From Comamonadaceae bacterium (GTDB taxonomy: Bacteria; Pseudomonadota; Gammaproteobacteria; Burkholderiales; Burkholderiaceae_C), in contig CANJPU010000002.1 in the NCBI GenBank assembly GCA_947476285.1, forward strand, positions 101,787 through 165,786: a stretch of 64,000 nt of DNA, written 5' to 3'. Each line of letters opens with the position of its first letter. Position 1 is the stretch's first letter. Below the pieces are notes generated by a model. The model saw nothing but the letters and a program-made list of their open reading frames with translations, did no database searches and was not told the DNA's origin. The translations under genes were made by a program, and so were the position numbers. Positions 27,353 to 36,270 of this stretch are shown here, in pieces.

Positions 27353-29074
27353 TCAGGGCTTGCAAGTGAAGCTGCTCGCCACGTTGATGTCGCCCGAGCC
27401 GTTGTAGTGCGCCCAGGTCGGGTAGGCGCACAGCGGGCGGGTTCTGCTGGTGACGCCAAAGTAACCAGGGTTTGTGGCCGATGCGGGCACGCTGTCAGGC
27501 GCAATGCCGCGCTCGACCCAGTTTTCAAGTGCTGCGAGCATGTCGAAGCGGTCGGTGGCTGGCCCGCCGCTGCCGTGGTTCATGCCAGGCACAAGGAACA
27601 GCCTGGCGAATGAAGCCGCTTTGCCACCTTGCTCGGCATTTAGCTTCTTCCACCAGTTGATGGTTTCGTTGGGAGAGACGGCTGCGTCGGCCTGTCCTGT
27701 GTACTGGATCAGCTTGCCGCCGTTCTTCTTGAAGCGGTTCAGATCGGTGGATGTGGCCAGACCGTTCTGGATGGAAGAGGTGGTGTAGTAGTCGGTGGTG
27801 CGCGATGCATAGGTCATCAGCTCATCGCGTTTGAAGGCCAGCTCCCAGGCGAAATTCTGTTCCACAGTCAGGGGCACTGGCGGTGTCGTGTGCACCATGG
27901 CGTGCAGCGGTGCGCTGGTGGTCACCTTGATCGCGTTGTTCGCCGCAGATTCGTAGGAGCCCAGCCACCACGCCCTGAAGCCTTGATTGAGCTTGCCGGC
28001 ATTCATGCCGCCGATGCCGGGTTCCCAGGGGTTGCCGGCGTAGATCTGCACACCTGCCGATGTCTTGGGCCCGGCCATGGCGGTGCGCCATGCGTTGATC
28101 TGGGCTGCGCTCAGGCAATCGGCCGTCTTGTCGGCGCTGCAGGTGAGGGCGGTGAGTTTGGGCACGACCACCTCATCGGTGCAGGCTGCAAGATTGTTCA
28201 CCATGCCATCGACCAGGCCGTCTTGCGCGTCGCAGGCCTGCAGCACTGCATTGGCGATCAACTGGATGTCCGCGTCGGTGTAGGCCTTGACGATCAGCGG
28301 GTTGCCGTAGGAGTCTGTTTGCCCCGGCGGCACCAGTGTGGCGAATGTCTGCGCCAGCAGCGAAGCGTAGGCCTGATGAATGGGCGTGCTCATCGCAGGG
28401 CAGCCAGCAACCACGCCGCTAAAGTGAGTGGGGAAGCGGTTGGTCATCATCATGGCTTCACGCCCGCCCTCCGAGCAGCCGACAAAGTAGGACTGCCGCG
28501 GCTTCTTGCCGTAATGCGCCGCAGTGATCGACTTTCCCAGGCGGGCGACGATGTCATAGGAGCGGTGACCGAAATCAACACGCGCCTGTTGGTCGATGCC
28601 GAACGATGCCGCACCACCCCGGGCCGGGTCACCCAGTGCGACGTCATGTCCAGAGTTGTGCACGATCACAGCGTAGCCGCGGCCCAGTGCGTTGACATAG
28701 CTGCCCACGATGGTGCCTGGCGGGTTGCCAGTGGCGTCGGCCAGGATGCCGTTGGCGCCGCCGCCGCCGGGCATGTAGAACTTCTCGTTCCAGGCATCGG
28801 GCAGGCGCATGCGGAATTTGATGGCGTAGGCCTTGCCGTCCTTCGGACCAATGCGTTCGTCCATTGCGCCTTCGATCAGGCAGTGAGATGCCATGTTCTG
28901 ATCCGCTGGCTGGGCAATGGCGGTGGTGATGCGCAGCTTGGTCCCCGCGACAGGATGGGCCGCGACGTAGGCGCCCGTGGCTGCGCATTGACGCGGCGCG
29001 GCAAGGGCTGCTTGGCTATGGCCAATGGCGATCAGGCCAAGAGCGGCGATGAGTGGCAGGTGAGTGGGTTTCAT
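27353..29074 (-). CDS. Tannase/feruloyl esterase family alpha/beta hydrolase
   Basis: FYMPGGGGANG, SYFVGCSEGGREAMMMTNRFPTHFSGVVAGCPA, LIQYTGQADAAVSPNETINWWKKLN, LVPGMNHGSGG. Confidence 0.9.
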   Translation of the reverse strand: MKPTHLPLIAALGLIAIGHSQAALAAPRQCAATGAYVAAHPVAGTKLRITTAIAQPADQNMASHCLIEGAMDERIGPKDGKAYAIKFRMRLPDAWNEKFYMPGGGGANGILADATGNPPGTIVGSYVNALGRGYAVIVHNSGHDVALGDPARGGAASFGIDQQARVDFGHRSYDIVARLGKSITAAHYGKKPRQSYFVGCSEGGREAMMMTNRFPTHFSGVVAGCPAMSTPIHQAYASLLAQTFATLVPPGQTDSYGNPLIVKAYTDADIQLIANAVLQACDAQDGLVDGMVNNLAACTDEVVVPKLTALTCSADKTADCLSAAQINAWRTAMAGPKTSAGVQIYAGNPWEPGIGGMNAGKLNQGFRAWWLGSYESAANNAIKVTTSAPLHAMVHTTPPVPLTVEQNFAWELAFKRDELMTYASRTTDYYTTSSIQNGLATSTDLNRFKKNGGKLIQYTGQADAAVSPNETINWWKKLNAEQGGKAASFARLFLVPGMNHGSGGPATDRFDMLAALENWVERGIAPDSVPASATNPGYFGVTSRTRPLCAYPTWAHYNGSGDINVASSFTCKP

Positions 29075-29100
29075 ATCAAGGTGTACTCCAGTTGTTGATG

Positions 29101-30078
29101 TCAAAGTCGCCGTTTCGCCCAGACGGTCGGGTTCAGAAAAAACTCCGGCGCAGTGCCGGCAAGCGTCGCAATCACCGCCTGCGCTGAACGCATGGCCATC
29201 AGGCGGCGTGTGGATTCGGTGGCACCGCCCACATGCGGCATCAGCACAACATTGGGCAATGCGAACAAGGGGTTGTCGGGGGAGGGCGGTTCGGTCTCGA
29301 ACACATCCAGGCCGGCCGCATAGAGCTGATTGCTCGCCAGAGCCTGGGCCAGCGCTGCTTCGTCCACCACGCCGCCGCGCGAGGTATTGACCAGCACAGC
29401 CGTCTTCTTCATGCGCGCAAGCTCTTGCCCGCCGATGAGGCAACGGGAGTCCTCGGCCAGGCTGGCGTGAATGGAGACGATGTCGGCTTCCTGCAGAAGC
29501 TGCTCCAGCGTATCGACCTTGCGGGCACCTGCGGCTTCGATTTGCCGTGCCGTGAGGAAGGGGTCGTAGGCCAGTACCTGCATGTCAAAGCCCGCCGCGC
29601 ACATCCTGGCCACACGTCGGCCGATGTTGCCAAATCCGATGATGCCCAAGGTCTTGCCGCCGGCGCCTTCGAGCATGATCTTCCAGCGGTCGGCATAGTG
29701 GCCCGTGGTGACCACCTGGTGCATTTGCGGAATGCGCCGCAGCGCGGACAGCATCAGCGTGACGCTGGCCTCGGCCACCGATTGCGCATTGGCATCGCCC
29801 GAGTTGGCTACCACGATGCCCAGGCGAGTTGCTGCGGGAATGTCGATGTTGTCCACGCCAGCGCCGTGCTTGACCACGGCCTTCAGGCGCGGCGAGCGCT
29901 CCAGCAGTGCAGTGCGGATCTCGAAGGTTCTCACCACGACCGCATCGGCTTGGGCGATCGCGTCCATGCAGGCCTCGCGCTGTCCGGGCTGAAAGCTCGA
30001 CACCTTGTGATGCTCGCTCAGCGCCTGGATGCCGGCTTCATGCATCGGGTCGGCAACGACCACGTTCAAGGTTTGCAT
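29101..30078 (-). CDS. D-2-hydroxyacid dehydrogenase (phosphoglycerate dehydrogenase-like)
   Basis: TLGIIGFGNIGRRVARMCAAGFDMQVLAYDP, AVLVNTSRGGVVDEAAL, GLDVFETEPP, MPHVGGATEST. Confidence 0.93.
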   Translation of the reverse strand: MQTLNVVVADPMHEAGIQALSEHHKVSSFQPGQREACMDAIAQADAVVVRTFEIRTALLERSPRLKAVVKHGAGVDNIDIPAATRLGIVVANSGDANAQSVAEASVTLMLSALRRIPQMHQVVTTGHYADRWKIMLEGAGGKTLGIIGFGNIGRRVARMCAAGFDMQVLAYDPFLTARQIEAAGARKVDTLEQLLQEADIVSIHASLAEDSRCLIGGQELARMKKTAVLVNTSRGGVVDEAALAQALASNQLYAAGLDVFETEPPSPDNPLFALPNVVLMPHVGGATESTRRLMAMRSAQAVIATLAGTAPEFFLNPTVWAKRRL

Positions 30079-30782
30079 CAGGGAGTCTCCAGGGCATCAT
30101 GAACAGTTGAGGTTTGGGGCGCGCCGTGCGTATCACCGGTGGGGACCGCCAGCCTCAGCTGGTACTTGCCCGCCAGAATGTGCGCGCGCATCATGGACGA
30201 GGCCCACTGAGCGTCGTGCACCCGGAACGCGTCAATCAGGTCGCGATGGTGGCGCATGCTCCGCTCGGTTTGCGCCGTCTCGTAGCGCTTGAAACTGCGA
30301 TGCAGCATGGGTAGTTGCTTGATGGCATTGAGGGTGAGTTCACGCAGTCGGGCATTGCCAGAACACGACATGATCTTCTCGTGGAAGGCGCGGTTGAGTT
30401 CGGTCACGCTCTCCAGGGCATCGGGGCGTTTCGATGCCACTGCCTCTTCCATCTGAGCGGCCAGCGCACACAGCACATCGATGTCGGCCTGCGTCATGCG
30501 CGTTGCAGCAAGCTCGGCGCAATTGGCCTCCAGCATGGCCCGCAGGTCGTAGAGTTGCTCCACATAATCCTCGTCCCACGAGGGCACGAACGAGCCGGTC
30601 TGCGGCGAGAAGCTGATGATGCCTTCGTGTGCAAGCTGGCGCAGGCCCTCTCGCACGGGCGTGCGGCTCATGTTGAGTTCGGTTGCCAGCTGTGCTTCGC
30701 GCAAGCGAGATTTTGGCGGGTACTTGCCGCGAATGATGTTGTCGCGAATCTGCGCGTACGCGCGCTCGGCGTCTGTCTTCAT
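30078..30782 (-). CDS. GntR family (FCD-type) transcriptional regulator
   Basis: AYAQIRDNIIRGKYPPKSRLREAQLATELNMSRTPVREGLRQLAHEG + FCD domain. Confidence 0.93.
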   Translation of the reverse strand: MKTDAERAYAQIRDNIIRGKYPPKSRLREAQLATELNMSRTPVREGLRQLAHEGIISFSPQTGSFVPSWDEDYVEQLYDLRAMLEANCAELAATRMTQADIDVLCALAAQMEEAVASKRPDALESVTELNRAFHEKIMSCSGNARLRELTLNAIKQLPMLHRSFKRYETAQTERSMRHHRDLIDAFRVHDAQWASSMMRAHILAGKYQLRLAVPTGDTHGAPQTSTVHDALETP

Positions 30783-30827
30783 GGCGATCCCATCGAGTCG
30801 GGTCTGGCAAGAGGGGGTGGGACTTGG

Positions 30828-31706
30828 CTATGCATACAAAGCGGCCGCATTGACCGAAAGAATCTTTTGCGCCGTCGCGAGCTCATGGCCGGTCCATTCA
30901 AGCAGCAAATCGAGCAAGAGCCCGTCATTGGGCATCGCGCCGGGCACGCGAGGATGAGGCCAGTCGGAACCCCAGATCAGCCTGTCAGGCGCGGCCTGCA
31001 CCAAGGCGCGCGCGTAGTGCGTCACATCCGCATACGGCGGCTGGCCGCTTGAAATCTTGTAGGGGTGCGAGAGCTTGGCCCAGATGTTTTCATTCGCGGC
31101 GAGCAAGCCGATCAAGGCCTGAAAGCCCGGCTCACTGATCGGCTGACCCGCCCGCATGGTCCCCATTTGCTCGACCACCACATTGGCTTGCAGCTTGCGC
31201 AACAGCGGCCCAAATTCGCACAGCCGCTCGACCCGGTCAAACAGCACCTCCAGATGCCATCCCATGCCTGCGAGCCGCTGGGACATCTTCTCGATGCGGT
31301 CGATGGACAGGCCGCCAGGCAAGGCCAGATTAAGCCGCAGGCCGCGCACGCCCCTGTCATGGAGGCGCCGCAATTGGCTGTCGCTGAAGTCATCGAGTTC
31401 CATCACCACGATGCCGCGCAATCGCCCGTCAGATGCATCCAGCGCATCGAGCAAGCAGGCGTTGTCGCTGCCGTAGATGCTGGGCTGCGACAACACGCCT
31501 CTTGCCAGTCCGGTGGCATCGAGCATGTGCAGGTATTGGGCCAGCGTCTGGTCGGGTGGCGTGTATTGCCGCAGGGGCGCATAGGGGTAGCGCGACTGGG
31601 GGCCGAACACATGCGCATGGGTGTCTATCGCCAGCGCGGGCATGCCCCAGTGTGGCTGGCGGGGCGCAGGATCAGGCGGCGCAAAGTGCCAGTCTGGTGA
31701 ATTCAT
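30828..31706 (-). CDS. Amidohydrolase family protein (2-pyrone-4,6-dicarboxylate lactonase-like)
   Basis: ALAIDTHAHVFGPQSRYPYAPLRQYTPPDQTLAQYLHMLDATGLARGVLSQPSIYGSDN; DRLIWGSDWPHP. Confidence 0.9.
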   Translation of the reverse strand: MNSPDWHFAPPDPAPRQPHWGMPALAIDTHAHVFGPQSRYPYAPLRQYTPPDQTLAQYLHMLDATGLARGVLSQPSIYGSDNACLLDALDASDGRLRGIVVMELDDFSDSQLRRLHDRGVRGLRLNLALPGGLSIDRIEKMSQRLAGMGWHLEVLFDRVERLCEFGPLLRKLQANVVVEQMGTMRAGQPISEPGFQALIGLLAANENIWAKLSHPYKISSGQPPYADVTHYARALVQAAPDRLIWGSDWPHPRVPGAMPNDGLLLDLLLEWTGHELATAQKILSVNAAALYA

Positions 31707-31730
31707 GACATGCCCTTGGCCTTGTAGCGG

Positions 31731-31739
31731 GTATACATT
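31731..31739 (-). promoter_or_regulatory. AATGTATAC motif (candidate GntR half/imperfect site)
   Basis: gtatacatt on + strand, upstream of the 30828..31706 amidohydrolase. Confidence 0.4.
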
Positions 31740-31846
31740 GTGCGTAATGCAAGAGCACCTGAGTTCGATCGCATTTCTGAATTCTCCCTTCAAATACGTT
31801 GCAGCGGATCGAAAACAGTCGCGCCCAAGGGTAATCACCGAGCCAA

Positions 31847-31860
31847 GAATGTATACATTC
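31847..31860. promoter_or_regulatory. 14-bp perfect palindrome GAATGTATACATTC (candidate GntR operator)
   Basis: Perfect palindrome ~40 bp upstream of the TauD/TfdA start in the divergent promoter region. Confidence 0.6.
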
Positions 31861-31900
31861 AGACATTATCCATGCTCACGAGACCTTACCTGGAGCGCCG

Positions 31901-32722
31901 ATGCCCTTAGCCTTTGCCCCGCTTTCTCCAACTCTGGGCGTGGAGATCAAGGGGCTTGACCCCCGCCACATGTCCGCAGATCAGGTGCGGGAGCTTCGCG
32001 CGCTTTTTCACGACCGGCATCTCGTGCTGATACGCGGGCTTGATCTGAATGACGAGGAAACGGTGACCCTGGCCGAGAAGATCGGGCCGGTATCCAGCGT
32101 GGGCGACACGATGAAGGGCGGGCGCAAATTCACCTTGATCTCCAATGTGCATGTGGGCGGGCGTTTGCCCGACGGCGAGCTGCTGTTTCACACCGATCAC
32201 ATGTACTTCGAGTCGCCGCTCAAGGCGATCTCGCTCTACGCGATGCAAGTCACCGAGCACGGCGGCGAGACGCGCTACATCGATATGTCAACCGCCTACG
32301 AGACCCTGCCTGCGGACGTGAAGGCAAAATTGGCCGGCCGCAAGGCGCGCCACATCTACGACTACGGTGCCAACGCCGGCAACCGAGCGGCGACACGTGC
32401 GGCCATAGGGCCGGAAACCAAGATCGCAGAGCATCCCATGGTCAGGGTGCACCCAGAAACTGGCAAGCCAATTCTGTTCGTGAGCCGGCTCTTTACAGTG
32501 GAAGTGCTGGGCTTGCCGCATGAGGAGGGCGATGCGCTCCTTGAAACCTTGTTCAAGCATATTGAGTCGCGGCCGGACGATTATTCTCACAAGTGGCAGG
32601 TGGGCGATTTTCTGGTGTGGGACAACCGCATCCTGCAACACGCACGCAACAATTTCCCGGCCACCGAGAAACGCGCGATGCGCCGCGTACCCATCGCCGA
32701 TCAATTGGCAGTGGCCCAATGA
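31901..32722 (+). CDS. TauD/TfdA family 2-oxoglutarate-dependent dioxygenase
   Basis: LFHTDHMYFESPLKAISLYAMQVTEHGGETRYIDMSTAYETLP; WDNRILQHARNNFPATEKRAMRRV. Confidence 0.93.
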   Translation: MPLAFAPLSPTLGVEIKGLDPRHMSADQVRELRALFHDRHLVLIRGLDLNDEETVTLAEKIGPVSSVGDTMKGGRKFTLISNVHVGGRLPDGELLFHTDHMYFESPLKAISLYAMQVTEHGGETRYIDMSTAYETLPADVKAKLAGRKARHIYDYGANAGNRAATRAAIGPETKIAEHPMVRVHPETGKPILFVSRLFTVEVLGLPHEEGDALLETLFKHIESRPDDYSHKWQVGDFLVWDNRILQHARNNFPATEKRAMRRVPIADQLAVAQ

Positions 32723-33438
32723 CGCCGGGGGAGGCGGTGGCCTTGAGCGCCGAGCTGGGCAAACTAGCCACCGGCGTGGTGTTTGACGTCTTGCGCGTGA
32801 TGGGCCTGCCGCATCAAACCTTGTCCTCAAGAATCGCAGGGCTGGAGCCAGGCATGCGCTTGTGCGGTCCGGCCTTTTGCATCAAAGGCCAGACTTGGCT
32901 GGGCACGCCGCCCAAGCCCGACCCCGCGGCGCCACAGCCGCGCTACGCGCTCTTCGATCATCTCTACCCCGGCTGCGTTGTCGTCATCGACACAGGCGGC
33001 TATGACGAAGCGGTGGTGATGGGCGAGAACTTTGCGGTCAGCATCCAGCGCGGGGGTGGTGCGGGCTTCGTCGTCGATGGTGCTGTGCGCGACGCGCAGG
33101 GCCTGGTCAATCGGAACATTCCCACCTTTCTTCGCTTGGTCACACCGGTCAGCTCCGCAGGCCGTTGGAGCATCACCTCGTTCGAAGAGCCCATCACCAT
33201 GCCGGGGCAGACGGCATCGCAGGTCGCGATCAATCCAGGCGACTTGATTCTGGCTGACAGGGATGGCGTCATGGTGGTGCCGCAAGAGCATGCCCAGACT
33301 GTGCTGGGCCATGCCCGCTACGTCAATGATATTGAGGAAATCCAGCGTGCCGAGCTCATCGAAGGTATCGGCAGCCGCCAGGAAATCTACGAGCGCTACA
33401 ACCGATTCGAGCACATCAAGCCGATTGGGCGCAAGTAG
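32719..33438 (+). CDS. RraA family protein (aldolase/demethylmenaquinone methyltransferase-like)
   Basis: MTPGEAVALSAELGKLATGVVFDVLRVMGL; GYDEAVVMGENFAVSIQRGGGAGFVVDGAVRDAQGL; ATGA overlap with TauD. Confidence 0.88.
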   Translation: MTPGEAVALSAELGKLATGVVFDVLRVMGLPHQTLSSRIAGLEPGMRLCGPAFCIKGQTWLGTPPKPDPAAPQPRYALFDHLYPGCVVVIDTGGYDEAVVMGENFAVSIQRGGGAGFVVDGAVRDAQGLVNRNIPTFLRLVTPVSSAGRWSITSFEEPITMPGQTASQVAINPGDLILADRDGVMVVPQEHAQTVLGHARYVNDIEEIQRAELIEGIGSRQEIYERYNRFEHIKPIGRK

Positions 33439-33482
33439 GCTGAGGCACACCAGAGACATTCAAAAAAGAGGAACTCCAGAAT

Positions 33483-34454
33483 ATGGTTCGCACCTTCAGC
33501 AGATTACTGATGACCGCTGTGATCGCGGTGGGCGTCACACAGGCTGCTCTCGCGCAGGAAGTCTTCCCAAGCAAGCCGGTCAAAATCGTGGTGCCCTATA
33601 CGAGCGGATCGGGCGACACCTTGATGCGCATCGTGGCTCAGAGGCTCTCATCGCAAGTCGGTCAGCAGTTCATCGTGGAGAACCGCCCTGGCGCCGCCGG
33701 CTCAACCGGTGCGGCCTTTGTGGCCCGGTCCGCGCCCGATGGCTACACCTTGGTCTTCACCGCGGCCGCCCACTCCCTGATGGCGACCATGCAGCCGCAG
33801 TTGAAGTTTGACGCCGCCACCGAGCTCGCGCCGGTGGGCTTCATGGTGGCGCAGCCTTTTGTGCTGCTGGCGCGCATCGACGCGCCCTACAAGACGGTGG
33901 CCGAGCTTGTGGCCTATGCCAAGGCCAACCCGGGCCAGGTCAAGCTCGCGCACTCCGGGGTCGGCACGCTGGCCCACACCATCGGCAGATGGCTGAGCGC
34001 GGAGGCCGGCATCGACGTCAACGAAATCCCGTTCGGCGGCTCTGGCCAAGGCCTTAACAGCCTGTTGGGTGGCCACACCGACCTTCTGATGGACCCGCCC
34101 TCCAACAGCTTGCCGCATGTGGCTGCAGGCAAAGTACGTGCGATTGCGGTGACAGGCGGCAGCAGAATTGCAGCCATGAAAGACGTGCCCACCCTGAAGG
34201 AGCAAGGCTTTGCGGTAGTGGGCGTGACATGGTATGGCCTGAGCGCACCGGCCAAGACGCCACAGCCCATCATCGCGCGCCTGAACAAGGAACTCAACGC
34301 AGCCCTGGCCGACGCCGAAGTGAAGCAGAAGCTCGAAGCCATGCTGTTCAGCGTGGAGCCGTCTTCTCCTGAGGGCTACGCCAAGTTCTTCAACGACCAG
34401 GCCACCATGTGGTCCAAGGTTATCCGGGACAACAAGCTGGTGGTCGCGCAATAA
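33483..34454 (+). CDS. Bug/TctC-type substrate-binding protein
   Basis: AALAQEVFPSKPVKIVVPYTSGSGDTLMRIVAQRL... WYGLSAPAKTPQPIIARLN. Confidence 0.92.
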   Translation: MVRTFSRLLMTAVIAVGVTQAALAQEVFPSKPVKIVVPYTSGSGDTLMRIVAQRLSSQVGQQFIVENRPGAAGSTGAAFVARSAPDGYTLVFTAAAHSLMATMQPQLKFDAATELAPVGFMVAQPFVLLARIDAPYKTVAELVAYAKANPGQVKLAHSGVGTLAHTIGRWLSAEAGIDVNEIPFGGSGQGLNSLLGGHTDLLMDPPSNSLPHVAAGKVRAIAVTGGSRIAAMKDVPTLKEQGFAVVGVTWYGLSAPAKTPQPIIARLNKELNAALADAEVKQKLEAMLFSVEPSSPEGYAKFFNDQATMWSKVIRDNKLVVAQ

Positions 34455-34474
34455 GTGGCCTGATCGGAACACGC

Positions 34475-35227
34475 ATGAACAAGAAAGTCGCGGTTGTCAC
34501 TGGCGCCGCCAGCGGCCTGGGGAAAGCCATCGCCACCGCCATGGGGCAACGAGGCGATTGCCACCTGATTGTGCTGGACAAGTCGCCCAGCGTGGCGCAG
34601 TTCGCCCAATCACTGGGCCCATCGGTGGAGCCTTATCTGTGCGATCTGGAGGACCCCGCGCAGATCATCGCATTTGGCCAGCATGTGCGATCGGCGCATG
34701 GCCGTTGCGACATTCTGATCAACAACGCCGGCATCCATCCCAAGAACCCGGACAACAGCAAGGTCGCGCTTGAAGACATCACGCTGGCGACCTGGAACGC
34801 CGTGCTGGCGGTGAACCTCACCGCCCCATTCCTGATGTGCCAGCAGCTTCTTCCCCTGATGCGCGAGCACCGGTGGGGCCGCATCGTGAACATCTCTTCG
34901 CGCGCCGGGCGCACACTGATTCCCAATGTGGTGGCAGCCTATTACTCGGCCACCAAGGCGGCGCTAATGGGGCTGACACGCACGGTGGCGGAAGAGGGCG
35001 CACCGTTCAACGTCACGGTCAACACGGTGGCGCCGGGGCGCTTTCTCACGCCGCTGTCGGTCAAGGTCACTGCAAGCAATCTGGAGAACTCGCTCAAGAG
35101 CATTCCACTGGGTCGGGTGGGTGACCCGGACGAGCTCGCAGCGGTGATTCTCTTCCTGACATCAGACGCTTCGTCGTACATGACAGGCGCGGTGCTGGAC
35201 GTCAATGGCGGATGTTTCATGCCTTGA
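34475..35227 (+). CDS. SDR family oxidoreductase
   Basis: VAVVTGAASGLGKAIATAM, INNAGIHPKNPD, YYSATKAALMGLTRTVAEEG. Confidence 0.93.
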   Translation: MNKKVAVVTGAASGLGKAIATAMGQRGDCHLIVLDKSPSVAQFAQSLGPSVEPYLCDLEDPAQIIAFGQHVRSAHGRCDILINNAGIHPKNPDNSKVALEDITLATWNAVLAVNLTAPFLMCQQLLPLMREHRWGRIVNISSRAGRTLIPNVVAAYYSATKAALMGLTRTVAEEGAPFNVTVNTVAPGRFLTPLSVKVTASNLENSLKSIPLGRVGDPDELAAVILFLTSDASSYMTGAVLDVNGGCFMP

Positions 35228-35267
35228 TGGGCGCACCTACCTCAATCAGCAAGCAAGGAATAGAACC

Positions 35268-36242
35268 ATGATCCGTCGAAACATCCTGTGCGCCCTGGGC
35301 GCTTCCCTGATCGCGGCAACCTTCGGCGCCATGGCGCAAGCCCCTAAGTATCCGGCCCGGCCAGTCAAGGTGGTGGTGCCATGGCCTGCCGGTGGCAATG
35401 CCGACATCACCACCCGCGCGGTCATCAACGAAATGTCAAATACGTTTGGCCAGCCACTGGTGGTTGAGAACCTTCCCGGCGCCAGCGGCGCCAACGGCAC
35501 AGCGCAGGCGGCCAAGGCCGCGCACGACGGCTACACCTTGGTGATGCTGGCATCCATCTCGACCATCAACGTATCGTTGGTGAAGAACGCCCCCTTTGAT
35601 CTGATCAAGGATTTCGAGCCAGTGGGCATGATCACATCGACATCGCTGGCGCTGGTGGTGCCCGCTTCGCTGCCCGTGCGATCCGTCAAGGAATTGATCG
35701 AATACGCCCGCGCGCGGCCCAATGGCGCGACCTTCGCCTCCGCCGGTGTAGGCACCGGCGGGCACCTGACCGCGGAGTTGTTCAAGAAGAGCACCAAGCT
35801 GCCGATGGTGCATGTGCCCTACAAAGGCGCGGCCCCGGCTGTGAACGACTTGATGGGCGGGCATGTGGACATGTTCTTCGACACTTTGCCTTCGGCCATG
35901 ACCTACGCCAAATCCGGCAAGCTGCGCATTCTGGCGGTGACCGACACCCGGCGCTCCGACCTGATCCCCGACGTGCCCACCTTCGTGGAATTGGGCCTGC
36001 CCGATCTGGTCGTCTCGGTCTGGACCGCGCTCGCCGCGCCGGCCGGCACCGACCCTGAGATTGTCTCGCGCGTCAATTCGGAGTTGAACCGCGCATTGCG
36101 TGACAAGGCGGTGGTGCAGCGCCTGGCCGCCATCGGCTCGGTTCCCCAGCAGAGTTCACCCGAGCAATTTCGCTCCTTCATCAGGAGTGAGGTGAGCAAG
36201 TGGGCCGAAGTGGTCAAGAGCGCGGGCATCACACCGGAGTAA
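35268..36242 (+). CDS. Bug/TctC-type substrate-binding protein
   Basis: MIRRNILCALGASLIAATFGAMAQAPKYPARPVKVVVPWPAGGNADITTRAV. Confidence 0.92.
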   Translation: MIRRNILCALGASLIAATFGAMAQAPKYPARPVKVVVPWPAGGNADITTRAVINEMSNTFGQPLVVENLPGASGANGTAQAAKAAHDGYTLVMLASISTINVSLVKNAPFDLIKDFEPVGMITSTSLALVVPASLPVRSVKELIEYARARPNGATFASAGVGTGGHLTAELFKKSTKLPMVHVPYKGAAPAVNDLMGGHVDMFFDTLPSAMTYAKSGKLRILAVTDTRRSDLIPDVPTFVELGLPDLVVSVWTALAAPAGTDPEIVSRVNSELNRALRDKAVVQRLAAIGSVPQQSSPEQFRSFIRSEVSKWAEVVKSAGITPE

Positions 36243-36270
36243 TGCCCGATAGTTGGGCGTGAACCGAGAC

